From: Marinobacter arenosus
GTDB lineage: Bacteria > Pseudomonadota > Gammaproteobacteria > Pseudomonadales > Oleiphilaceae
DNA length: 64,000 nucleotides
Direction of reading: 5' to 3'
NCBI RefSeq assembly: GCF_019264345.1
Contig: NZ_JAHVAO010000001.1
Span: forward strand, 248,001-312,000
Below the pieces are notes generated by a model. The model saw only the letters and a program-made list of their open reading frames with translations. It was not told the origin of the DNA and did no database searches. The position numbers and the translations under genes were made by a program. This document shows, piece by piece, positions 8,856 to 17,127 of this stretch (positions within the stretch are counted from its first letter, which is position 1; each line of letters opens with the position of its first letter).

Positions 8856-9790
8856 TGTGACAGCTCCTGAATGGTTTCACCGCCCCAGATGGTGCGGGTG
8901 GGGTCTTCCCCGAGTCGGCGGGTGAACTGGTTGAGGTTTCGGAGGGTGCTGCGCAATTCACGTAACGCTGGCGCCAGTTCCCCCATTCCCTGAAGGCCTG
9001 AGTCCATGGCGCCCTCGTTTTCCCGGGTCAGCCGGTCAATCCGGGAGGACGTCGCCTGGATGGTTCGCAGTGCCTCGTCCAGTGACGTCAGTACGGCCCG
9101 GCCTTCGTTCTGAAGGATGTCGTTGGCATTATCGGACACCCTGGCAACTTTCACAGCGGCTTCGCCCGCCCGTTTGCCCGCCGAATCGAGCCGTTCCAGC
9201 AGGGCGTTCAGGTGCTCTCGCTGGTCAAGCAGGGCGTCGGTGGCCTCGCGGGTGTTGGCAAGGATCACGGTCAGGTTCTCGGTGTTCTGGTCGGAGAACA
9301 TTCGGTTGGCGTTGGTGAGCAGCGACTCCGCTTTTTGCAGCAGGTCTTCGCCATTGGCCAATAGACTGTCAAACGCGGAGGGTTTGGCTGTGATGAGCGG
9401 GGGATTCTCCCGGTCTCCCTTGAGCTCGGGGCTGTCCGGCGTGCCGCCACTGAACTGGATGCTCATACTGCCGGTAATGTTAGCCAGCACCAGCCCGACC
9501 TGTGTGTTTGCCCGGATCGGAATCTGCTGATCCACTCGAATCAGTACCCGGACATGGCTGGGATCCTGCGGATCCAGCGTCATTTCAACGACGTCACCGA
9601 TCTGTACACCGCTGTAAAGCACCGGGTTGCCCTCGGAAAGACCACTGACCGGATGGTTGAACCCAATCTCGTAGTAGGCCCAGTCACGATCGGCTGAGGA
9701 TTTGCCCAGCCACAGGGCAAACACAAGGGCTGCAGCGAACGCCGTAACCGTAAACAAGCCAATGATCACATGATGGGCCTTGGGCTCCAT
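8852..9790 (-). CDS. MlaD-like MCE-domain substrate-binding protein
   Basis: A 312-residue protein anchored by one N-terminal helix (VIIGLFTVTAFAAALVFALWL) with a single MCE domain at about residues 40-120 (NPVLYSGVQIGDVVEMTLDP, IRVDQQIPIRANT) and a long helical C-terminal part rich in heptad-like sequence. MCE proteins form hexameric rings or tunnels that pass phospholipids between membranes. Start set at 9790, where MEPKAHHVIIG begins; a longer frame to 9880 has no family resemblance. It lies 5 bp after the ATPase gene. Domain order and size (longer than E. coli MlaD) fit the MCE systems that use a PqiC-like lipoprotein. Confidence 0.88.
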   Translation of the reverse strand: MEPKAHHVIIGLFTVTAFAAALVFALWLGKSSADRDWAYYEIGFNHPVSGLSEGNPVLYSGVQIGDVVEMTLDPQDPSHVRVLIRVDQQIPIRANTQVGLVLANITGSMSIQFSGGTPDSPELKGDRENPPLITAKPSAFDSLLANGEDLLQKAESLLTNANRMFSDQNTENLTVILANTREATDALLDQREHLNALLERLDSAGKRAGEAAVKVARVSDNANDILQNEGRAVLTSLDEALRTIQATSSRIDRLTRENEGAMDSGLQGMGELAPALRELRSTLRNLNQFTRRLGEDPTRTIWGGETIQELSQ

Positions 9791-9795
9791 AGTGC

Positions 9796-10623
9796 TTACT
9801 CCTTGGACCTTTGCGATTGGGCCCGGAAGGCGCTGTCTGCAGCGCGTCCTCGTGGCCCGTTGAAGTAGTCCTGTATCCACGGATCATCAAACGCGGCAAC
9901 CCGTTCCAGTCGGTCTGCTACCAGGACCTTTTTCTGGGCGAGCACCGCGATACGATCGCAGGTTGCGTACAGGGTATCCAAATCGTGGGTAACCAGGAAA
10001 ACCGTGAGCCCGAGCGCATCCCGCAAGGTAACAATGAGCCGGTCGAAGGCGGCTGCGCCAATCGGATCGAGTCCGGCGGTAGGTTCGTCGAGAAACAGGA
10101 TTTCCGGATCCAGTGCGAGTGCGCGGGCCAGGGCGGCGCGCTTCACCATGCCGCCGGATAGTTCGGCCGGGTACTTCAGGGCGGCCTCGGGGGGTAGGCC
10201 TGTCAGGGCCAGTTTCATCCGCGCCAGGTATTCTGCTTCGCGACGGTTCAACCCCGCGTGCTCGATCAGGGGCACCGCGATGTTTTCCTGAAGGTTCAGT
10301 GACGTGAAGAGGGCACCGCCCTGGAACAGGACACCGAGCCGCTGCTCCACCAGGGAACGTTGTCGGGCCGGTAACTTTTCAAGATCCCTGTCGAACACCC
10401 GGATATGGCCGGAGGCAGGGGTGTTGAGCCCGACAATACTTCGCAGCAGTACCGTCTTCCCCGTGCCTGACCCGCCAACCACGCCAAGAATCTCCCCGGT
10501 CATCAGGTCCAGATTCAGGTTCTGGTGAATGATGTGGGTACCAAACTGATTGCAGAGGTCCCGTACCTGGATGACAGTTGGGCCTATGGCGGACGGGTGC
10601 GGTTCAAGCTGGTGGTGTTTCAT
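9796..10623 (-). CDS. MlaF-like ABC transporter ATP-binding protein
   Basis: A 275-residue ABC ATPase. The Walker A motif (GGSGTGKT, about residues 49-56), the Q-loop (LFQGGALF), the signature (LSGGMVKRAALAR), Walker B (ILFLDEPTAGLD) and the H-loop (FLVTHD) are all present and intact. The signature variant LSGGMxKR is typical of MCE-associated ATPases. It should power the STAS-MlaE permease encoded 6 bp upstream, with the MlaD-like protein as the periplasmic partner. Direction of lipid movement cannot be told from sequence. Confidence 0.93.
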   Translation of the reverse strand: MKHHQLEPHPSAIGPTVIQVRDLCNQFGTHIIHQNLNLDLMTGEILGVVGGSGTGKTVLLRSIVGLNTPASGHIRVFDRDLEKLPARQRSLVEQRLGVLFQGGALFTSLNLQENIAVPLIEHAGLNRREAEYLARMKLALTGLPPEAALKYPAELSGGMVKRAALARALALDPEILFLDEPTAGLDPIGAAAFDRLIVTLRDALGLTVFLVTHDLDTLYATCDRIAVLAQKKVLVADRLERVAAFDDPWIQDYFNGPRGRAADSAFRAQSQRSKE

Positions 10624-10629
10624 ATGCGC

Positions 10630-11808
10630 CTACCACCCCATTTCCATGAAAAACAGCGCGGCAATCGAGTCCAGCAGGATCACCATGAAAATGGACTGGA
10701 CCACACTGGAGGTCGTGTGTTCGCCGACCGATTGGGCGCTGCCGCTGACCTTGAAGCCCTCAAGGCAGCCGATGACGGCTATCACGAAAGCGAAAACCGG
10801 CGCCTTGGACAGTCCGACGAGGAAGTGCCGGAGTTCGATGTCTCGCTCGATGATGGCGATGAACTGGGCTGGGTAGATGTCGAGAGCCAGAGCGCAGACA
10901 GCCGCACCACCCACCATGCCGGCGATCATACCGATAAAGGCCAGGATCGGCAGACTCACCATCATTGCCAATACCCTGGGCAGCACCAGGAGCTCAATCG
11001 GGTCAAGGCCCAGAGTCCGGATGGCATCAAGCTCCTGGTTGACCTTCATGGCGCCAATATGGGCGGTAAAAGCACTGGCAGTCCGCCCGGCAAGAAGTAT
11101 GGCCGCCAGCAGGACCCCGAATTCCCGCAGAAACGAAAACCCAACAAGATTCACGGTGTAGATGGTCGCACCGAAGCTCTCCAGCACGGTAGCCCCCAGA
11201 AATGCGACAACGGCACCGACCAGAAAGGTGAGCAGAGCGACAATGGGTAATGCGTTTAGTCCGGTTTCCTGAATGGCGGCGACGAACGGGGTCATGCGCC
11301 AACGCCAGGGGCGGGGCAGAACCCAGAACAGGGTGGCCAGTGTCTGGCCGATGAAGCCGTTAAGGGCCTTGAGGAGTTGATAGATGCCGTCGGTCTTCTG
11401 ACCTGTGTCGGCAAGGAAGCGGGTCATTCTGGACATCTGCTGGGGCGCGGGTTCGGGCCGGTTCGCCATGGCGGAACAGACGGCGCAGAGCAGCGCCGAT
11501 TTTTCGGGAGCTACAGCGCCGGTGCGGGAGGCCAGGTCATGAAGGCGTTCAGCGCCGATCAGGGAAACCAGTTGAGACGCGCCTGCCGTGTCCAGCCGTC
11601 CGAGTCCCGACAGATTGAACGTCTTGATACCGGGAAGGCTCGCCAACGCGGAGGAGACGACCCCGTTCAGATGTTCGTAATCGGACAGCGTCCAGTCGCC
11701 ACGAATGACGAGGGAAGTGCCGTCCACGACAGCTTCACCGGGGGTTGAAGCGCTCGCCGCGAACACAGGGTTTTCCTCACTGGCGGAGCTGGTCACGTTA
11801 TTTGACAA
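10630..11808 (-). CDS. MlaE-family lipid transporter permease with fused N-terminal STAS domain
   Basis: A 392-residue protein. Residues about 25-115 form a STAS-like domain (LVIRGDWTLSDYEHLNG, FNLSGLGRLDTAGASQLVSL), as in the separate E. coli MlaB. Residues about 150-392 form the MlaE permease with five to six helices and the family motif EFGVLLAAILLAGRTASAFTA (glycine and arginine rich). The fusion replaces a separate mlaB gene. It is the first gene of the operon, starting about 175 bp from tRNA-Gly on the other strand. No mlaC-like gene is present in the cluster. Confidence 0.9.
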   Translation of the reverse strand: MSNNVTSSASEENPVFAASASTPGEAVVDGTSLVIRGDWTLSDYEHLNGVVSSALASLPGIKTFNLSGLGRLDTAGASQLVSLIGAERLHDLASRTGAVAPEKSALLCAVCSAMANRPEPAPQQMSRMTRFLADTGQKTDGIYQLLKALNGFIGQTLATLFWVLPRPWRWRMTPFVAAIQETGLNALPIVALLTFLVGAVVAFLGATVLESFGATIYTVNLVGFSFLREFGVLLAAILLAGRTASAFTAHIGAMKVNQELDAIRTLGLDPIELLVLPRVLAMMVSLPILAFIGMIAGMVGGAAVCALALDIYPAQFIAIIERDIELRHFLVGLSKAPVFAFVIAVIGCLEGFKVSGSAQSVGEHTTSSVVQSIFMVILLDSIAALFFMEMGW

Positions 11809-11938
11809 TCCGTTGTTTGTTTTACTGACTAATCACAAGCTTAGAGACTCCCGCGAGTATCTGCCAGTGAGGGCTCTGTAACCTGTCGAACAGAAATTGG
11901 CCAGAAATCGATATAAAACAGAAAGTTGAAAAAATAGG

Positions 11939-11966
11939 TTGACGCAAACGGCCGAATCCGTAGAAT
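11939..11966 (+). promoter_or_regulatory. Predicted sigma-70 promoter of the tRNA operon
   Basis: TTGACG at 11939-11944 and TAGAAT at 11961-11966 are separated by 16 bp and lie 18 bp before the 5' end of tRNA-Gly. A GC-rich stretch follows the -10 box, as in many stringently controlled stable-RNA promoters. This is a pattern match, not a mapped start site. Confidence 0.62.
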
Positions 11967-11983
11967 ACGCCCTCGTTGACCAA

Positions 11984-12059
11984 GCGGGAATAGCTCAGTT
12001 GGTAGAGCACAACCTTGCCAAGGTTGGGGTCGCGAGTTCGAATCTCGTTTCCCGCTCCA
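11984..12059 (+). tRNA. tRNA-Gly (anticodon GCC)
   Basis: A 76-nt cloverleaf including an encoded CCA end. The acceptor stem GCGGGAA pairs with TTCCCGC, the D-loop is AGCTCAGTTGGTAGAGC, the anticodon loop reads TTGCCAA, and the T-arm has GTTCGAATC. The anticodon GCC reads GGC and GGU glycine codons. It is the first gene after the promoter at 11939-11966 and lies in the conserved gacA-uvrC-pgsA-tRNA region, although here the lipid-transporter operon intervenes. Confidence 0.97.
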
Positions 12060-12121
12060 ATTTTTCCAGTGTTACTGGTTGAAAAGTCATCACAGTCTCT
12101 CAATGCCCACCTGAGAGCATG

Positions 12122-12147
12122 AAAGTCCTACTCCTTTCGGACTTTTT
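12122..12147 (+). terminator. Stem-loop with short T-run between the two tRNAs
   Basis: AAAGTCC at 12122-12128 pairs perfectly with GGACTTT at 12139-12145 around a 10-nt loop, followed by TT. The stem is A/T-rich at its base, with only three G-C pairs, so termination would be weak. It ends 3 nt before tRNA-Cys, so it may instead be a processing signal or attenuate the downstream tRNA. Confidence 0.4.
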
Positions 12148-12150
12148 CCC

Positions 12151-12224
12151 GGCGCGGTGGCAGAGTGGTTATGCAGCGGACTGCAACTCCGTGTACGCCG
12201 GTTCGATTCCGACCCGCGCCTCCA
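12151..12224 (+). tRNA. tRNA-Cys (anticodon GCA)
   Basis: A 74-nt cloverleaf with encoded CCA. The acceptor GGCGCGG pairs with CCGCGCC, the anticodon loop is CTGCAAC giving anticodon GCA, and the T-arm contains GTTCGATTC. It lies 91 bp after tRNA-Gly on the same strand. In Pseudomonas-like genomes a tRNA-Leu often follows; none is found here. Confidence 0.96.
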
Positions 12225-12393
12225 TTATTTCCCTTGTTTTCCAGTACCTCTTGAGTTCCTGGCAGGTCTGTCTCCCTATCCAGTCGATTTACGATCTGCT
12301 GGTTGCACCACACCCTGATATGCTTCAATGACTCGTAAATAGTCAGGCCAGCCAACACGGCTGTCTTATGAACTCGGGGCCTGGTCAAAAACA

Positions 12394-14109
12394 ATGAAAA
12401 CGGACGAAGAGAAGATCAAACCCCGGCGCGGCTCGCTTCGTGGCCGTCAACTGGAACCGACCGTACTGTCGGGACTGCGGGGCCTCATCGGTGACGAACG
12501 TGTGGACGCGTCGTTGCGAGACCGCGATCGCCTGATCGAGCACCTGCATATATTGCAGGACGCAGACGGTTACCTCTCGATGCCCCGGCTCCGGGCCCTG
12601 GCGGCATTCATGAATCTGCCCATGGCCGCCATTTATGAAACTGCCACGTTTTACGCCCATTTCGATGTTATCCACGACGACCAAACCCCACCGCCGGCAA
12701 TAACCCTGAGGGTATGTGATTCGCTTTCGTGCCAACTGGCGGGGGCGGGCGCACTGTACGAGGCGTTGGCCGATGGGGCTGACCCTGGCCAGGTGCGCGT
12801 GGTCCACGCGCCTTGCATGGGGCGCTGCGATACAGCACCGGTTGTGGCCGTGGGGCACCATCACGTAGGCAACGCCACTGCCCAGACGGTTGGTGCGGCG
12901 GTCGAGCAAAAGCAGGTTCAACCCGACGAAAACCACTGGCAGAAGCTGGCGGATTATCGCTCGACAGGCGGTTACCAGTTACTGAAGGATTGTCGCGACG
13001 GCCGGGTTACCGTCGAGTCCCTTATGGAAGAACTTGAGCAAGCGGGCCTGCGCGGGCTCGGCGGAGCCGGATTCCCCACCTTCCGCAAGTGGCAGGCCGT
13101 GCGGGCAGAGCAGGGCCCACGCTACGCGGTGATCAATGCCGACGAGGGTGAACCGGGCACGTTCAAAGATCGCTACTATCTGGAACGCGAACCCCACACC
13201 TTTCTGGAAGGGGCGTTGGTCAGCGCCTGGGCGGTTGAGGCGAAGGCCCTGTACATCTATTTGCGTGACGAATACCCCGGCCTGCACCGTGTGCTGAAAG
13301 AGGCCATCGCTGAGCAGGAAGCAGCCGGCATCGTCGAAAAGGGCTTTGTGATCCTGCGCCGTGGCGCGGGCGCCTACATCTGCGGCGAGGAATCCGCCCT
13401 GATCGAATCCCTGGAAGGCAAGCCCGGCAAACCTCGCCATCGACCGCCGTTTGTGGCCCAGAAAGGCCTGTTTAACCAGCCCACCCTGGTGAACAACGTC
13501 GAGACCGTTTACTGGATTCCGCGTATCCACGCCCAGGGTGCCGAGTGGTTCGCCAGCCAGGGCCGACACGGTCGTAAGGGGCTTCGCAGCTTTTCGGTCT
13601 CCGGGCGGGTCGCACGCCCTGGCGTGCATGTTGCGCCTGCCGGCATCACCCTCAATGAGTTAATTGAGCAATACTGCGGCGGCATGGCCGAAGGCCATCG
13701 CCTGCTGGCCTATCTGCCCGGCGGAGCGTCCGGCGGCATACTGCCGGACAGCAAAGCCGACATCCCCCTGGACTTCGACACCCTCCAGGAACACGGCTGT
13801 TTTATTGGCTCTGCTGCTGTGATTGTTCTGTCCGATCAGGACGATCTACAAGCGGCCGCCGCCAATCTTCTGGGCTTCTTCGCGGATGAGTCCTGCGGCC
13901 AGTGCACCCCCTGCCGAGTAGGCACCGAGAAAATGCTCACGTTATTGGAGCGGGATGCCTGGGACGAGGCGACGCTTCAGCAACTGGCCGGTGTGATGGT
14001 CGATGCGTCTATCTGTGGGCTCGGTCAGGCCGCACCCAATCCGGTGCTGAGCCTGCTGCGGGATTTCCGCGGCGAACTTGCCAGCCAAAACCTGATCGCC
14101 AAAGGGTAG
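12394..14109 (+). CDS. NAD-dependent formate dehydrogenase, fused NuoE/NuoF-like beta subunit (Fdh1B/FdsGB type)
   Basis: A 571-residue fusion. Residues 1-160 resemble NuoE/FdsG, with 2Fe-2S ligands at Cys108, Cys113, Cys141 and Cys145. The remainder is NuoF/FdsB-like, with a glycine-rich FMN/NADH region (GLGGAGFPT, NADEGEPGTFKDR) and a 4Fe-4S motif (ESCGQCTPCR) near the C-terminus. It accepts electrons from the molybdenum alpha subunit and reduces NAD+. This single-chain layout is that of Methylobacterium FDH1 rather than the separate FdsG and FdsB of Rhodobacter or Cupriavidus. It lies 10 bp before the alpha-subunit gene. No FdsC or FdsD homologue follows. Confidence 0.93.
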   Translation: MKTDEEKIKPRRGSLRGRQLEPTVLSGLRGLIGDERVDASLRDRDRLIEHLHILQDADGYLSMPRLRALAAFMNLPMAAIYETATFYAHFDVIHDDQTPPPAITLRVCDSLSCQLAGAGALYEALADGADPGQVRVVHAPCMGRCDTAPVVAVGHHHVGNATAQTVGAAVEQKQVQPDENHWQKLADYRSTGGYQLLKDCRDGRVTVESLMEELEQAGLRGLGGAGFPTFRKWQAVRAEQGPRYAVINADEGEPGTFKDRYYLEREPHTFLEGALVSAWAVEAKALYIYLRDEYPGLHRVLKEAIAEQEAAGIVEKGFVILRRGAGAYICGEESALIESLEGKPGKPRHRPPFVAQKGLFNQPTLVNNVETVYWIPRIHAQGAEWFASQGRHGRKGLRSFSVSGRVARPGVHVAPAGITLNELIEQYCGGMAEGHRLLAYLPGGASGGILPDSKADIPLDFDTLQEHGCFIGSAAVIVLSDQDDLQAAAANLLGFFADESCGQCTPCRVGTEKMLTLLERDAWDEATLQQLAGVMVDASICGLGQAAPNPVLSLLRDFRGELASQNLIAKG

Positions 14110-14119
14110 GGAGGCCGCC

Positions 14120-16990
14120 ATGAATGATTCCAACGAAAGTTTTACCCTGACCCTGGACGATGTCGAAGTCCAGGCCTTTCCCGGTGAAACCCTGTGGCAG
14201 GTCGCCAAGCGGGCAGGCGAGACAATCCCCCACCTGTGTTTCAAGGACGCTCCGGGCTACCGTGCCGATGGCAATTGCCGGGCCTGCATGGTGGAAGTGG
14301 AGGGTGAGCGGGTGCTCGCGGCGAGCTGTATTCGGGAAGCTACGCCCGGCATGGTCGTTCATAGCGCAGGCTCGCCTCGGGTTCAGGCGGCTCGCAAGGG
14401 TGTGCTCGAATTGCTGCTGGCCGATCAGCCTGAGAGAGAGGAAAGCCCGGATCGGTCCAGCCACTTGTGGGATACGGTGGATCAATTGGCCATTGATGCC
14501 GGTGCCGTGCGTCAGCGTCTACCGGCACGTTCAGATCGCGAAGGGCCGACGGTCCACCATGTTGAACCCCGTTCCGATTCACTGCCTCACGCCGGCGGCC
14601 ACGACGCCACCCATTCGGCCATGAACGTTAACCTGGACGCCTGCATTACCTGCGGCTTGTGCGAACGCGCCTGCCGGGAAGTGCAGGGCAACGATGTGAT
14701 TGGACTGGCACACCGGGGGGCCGCGTCTAAGGTCATCTTCGATTTTGATGACCCCATGGGGGATAGCACCTGCGTTGCCTGCGGGGAATGTGTGCAGGCC
14801 TGCCCGACCGGGGCGCTTATGCCGGCAACCCTGATGGATGATCAGGGCCGGGGAGACTCCGCGGTGGCGGACCGCACCGTGGATTCGGTTTGCCCCTACT
14901 GCGGTGTGGGATGCCAGCTCACCTATCACGTCAAGGACGAACCTGTGGGTGCCGAAGCAGCATCAGGCAACCAGCGAGGAAAGATTCTGTTTGTGGAAGG
15001 CCGGGATGGCCCCTCCAACCAGGGAAGGCTGTGCGTAAAAGGGCGTTTTGGCTTCGATTACCCCGCGCACCCGGCCCGGCTGACCCGCCCACTGATTCGC
15101 CGGGAGGGCGTCCCCAAGGGGCTTGACCCGGAATTTGATCCCGCCAATCCGTTAACCCACTTTCGAGAGGCAAGCTGGGACGAGGCGCTGGACCTGGCGG
15201 TACACGGATTAACCCGACTCAAAGCCGAGCACGGACCCGCTGCGCTCGCCGGCTTCGGTAGCGCCAAGTGCTCCAACGAAGAAGCCTGGCTGTTCCAGAA
15301 GCTGGTACGGACCGGTTTTGGCTCCAACAACGTCGACCACTGCACGCGGCTCTGCCACGCCAGCTCCGTGGCCGCCCTGATGGAATGCCTGGGTTCCGGC
15401 GCCGTCACGGCCTCGTTCATGCAGTCGCTGCAGGCCGATGTGGTTATCCTCATCGGCTGCAACCCGGCGGTGAATCATCCGGTGGCCGCCACCTACTTCA
15501 AGCAGGCAGTACGCAACGGCACCAAACTGATCATCATCGATCCCCGGGGCCAGGCGCTGGACGCCTATGCCTGGCGGAGCGTGCGATTCACTCCGGGTGG
15601 TGATGTAGCATTATTGAACGCCTTGCTCCACGTGATAATCGATGAGGAACTGTTAGATCAGACCTACATTGATGCCCACACAGAAGGATTCGCAGCCCTG
15701 GCCCAGAGCGTTGCGCCCATGACGCCAGAGGTAATGAGCCCAGTGTGCGGTGTTGCGCCGGACACCATTCGCGAAGTGGCCCGCGCCTATGCCCAGGCGG
15801 ACCGCGCGATGATCTTCTGGGGCATGGGCATCTCCCAGCACGTGCACGGCACCGACAATGCCCGCTGCCTGATTTCGCTGGCACTGGCATGCGGCCAAAC
15901 TGGCAGGCCCGGTACCGGCCTTCACCCGCTGCGTGGGCAAAACAACGTGCAGGGCGCGTCTGATGCCGGCTTGATCCCTATGGTATTACCGGACTACAAA
16001 CCGGTCGGGGATGCCCAACTGCGGGCCGCCTTTGAAGAACTCTGGAGCACCGAACTGGACCCGAATCCGGGCCTCACCGTTGTGGAGATTATGGATGCGA
16101 TCAGGGCGGGCACCATCAAGGGCATGTACATCCTGGGTGAGAACCCCGCCATGTCCGACCCGGATCTGACCCACGCCCGGGCCGCGCTCGGTGCCCTTGA
16201 GCACCTGGTGGTACAGGACCTGTTCATCACAGAGACGGCCCAGTTCGCTGACGTTATTCTCCCTGCCGCCGCCTGGTCAGAAAAAACGGGCACCGTCACC
16301 AACACCAACCGCCAGGTGCAAATGGGTCGAGCCGCGCTTTCGCCGCCAGGGGAGGCAAAACCCGATTGGTGGGTTATCCAGGAAATGGCCCGACGTTTCG
16401 GGCTTGGTTGGAACTACGCCGGCCCCGAGCAAGTGTTTGAAGAAATGAAGCAGGGCATGCACTCACTCGATCACATCTCCTGGTCGCGGCTGCAGCGCGA
16501 AGGATCGGTCACCTACCCATGTCCCGCTGATGACGCGCCGGGACAGGATGTTGTCTTCGCTGACGCCTTTCCCCGAGCGGGAGGCCGGGCCAGGTTCTCG
16601 CCAACCCGGCCGCTGCCGCCGGACGAGCCGGTGGATGAGGCTTATCCCATCGTGCTGACAACCGGGCGATTGCTGGAGCACTGGCACACGGGCGCCATGA
16701 CCCGTCGCAGCCACGTGCTGGACGAGCGAGAGCCCGAGGCCGCAGCCTACTTTGCATCCGCAGAGCTGGATCGCATGGGCGTCGCACCGGGTGATGCCAT
16801 CCAAATCGCCACGCGACGTGGCAGCATTACCCTGACGGCGCGGGCCGACCAGACCATGCCCGAAGGCATGGTGTTCGTGCCTTTCGCGTTCGTGGAGGCG
16901 GCAGCCAACGTGCTCACCAACCCGGCGCTGGATCCGGACGGCAAGATTCCGGAATTCAAGTACGCGGCGTGCAGGTTGAGCCCGGCCTAG
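14120..16990 (+). CDS. NAD-dependent formate dehydrogenase, molybdenum alpha subunit
   Basis: A 956-residue soluble enzyme that oxidises formate to CO2. In order: an N-terminal 2Fe-2S domain (CFKDAPGYRADGNCRAC), two 4Fe-4S ferredoxin clusters (CITCGLCERAC, CVACGECVQAC), the molybdopterin oxidoreductase 4Fe-4S motif (CPYCGVGC), and the molybdenum domain. The motif VDHCTRLCH carries cysteine at the position of selenocysteine in E. coli FdhF, so selenium is not required. The C-terminal molydopterin-dinucleotide domain is present (HTGAMTRRS, the usual cofactor loop). There is no signal peptide, so it acts in the cytoplasm with the beta subunit encoded just upstream, likely linking formate oxidation to NADH supply. 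Confidence 0.95.
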   Translation: MNDSNESFTLTLDDVEVQAFPGETLWQVAKRAGETIPHLCFKDAPGYRADGNCRACMVEVEGERVLAASCIREATPGMVVHSAGSPRVQAARKGVLELLLADQPEREESPDRSSHLWDTVDQLAIDAGAVRQRLPARSDREGPTVHHVEPRSDSLPHAGGHDATHSAMNVNLDACITCGLCERACREVQGNDVIGLAHRGAASKVIFDFDDPMGDSTCVACGECVQACPTGALMPATLMDDQGRGDSAVADRTVDSVCPYCGVGCQLTYHVKDEPVGAEAASGNQRGKILFVEGRDGPSNQGRLCVKGRFGFDYPAHPARLTRPLIRREGVPKGLDPEFDPANPLTHFREASWDEALDLAVHGLTRLKAEHGPAALAGFGSAKCSNEEAWLFQKLVRTGFGSNNVDHCTRLCHASSVAALMECLGSGAVTASFMQSLQADVVILIGCNPAVNHPVAATYFKQAVRNGTKLIIIDPRGQALDAYAWRSVRFTPGGDVALLNALLHVIIDEELLDQTYIDAHTEGFAALAQSVAPMTPEVMSPVCGVAPDTIREVARAYAQADRAMIFWGMGISQHVHGTDNARCLISLALACGQTGRPGTGLHPLRGQNNVQGASDAGLIPMVLPDYKPVGDAQLRAAFEELWSTELDPNPGLTVVEIMDAIRAGTIKGMYILGENPAMSDPDLTHARAALGALEHLVVQDLFITETAQFADVILPAAAWSEKTGTVTNTNRQVQMGRAALSPPGEAKPDWWVIQEMARRFGLGWNYAGPEQVFEEMKQGMHSLDHISWSRLQREGSVTYPCPADDAPGQDVVFADAFPRAGGRARFSPTRPLPPDEPVDEAYPIVLTTGRLLEHWHTGAMTRRSHVLDEREPEAAAYFASAELDRMGVAPGDAIQIATRRGSITLTARADQTMPEGMVFVPFAFVEAAANVLTNPALDPDGKIPEFKYAACRLSPA

Positions 16991-17127
16991 TCTTCGAAAC
17001 CAACTGGCGTTGCCCAAGCTCTGTTCGAATTCTGCCCGAACGACAGTCGTCGTCGCATCGCGTCTGTAAAGTGTGCACAGTTGGTCTAAAATAGCGCCAA
17101 AATTTCCAGATTTCTCAGGGACATAAA

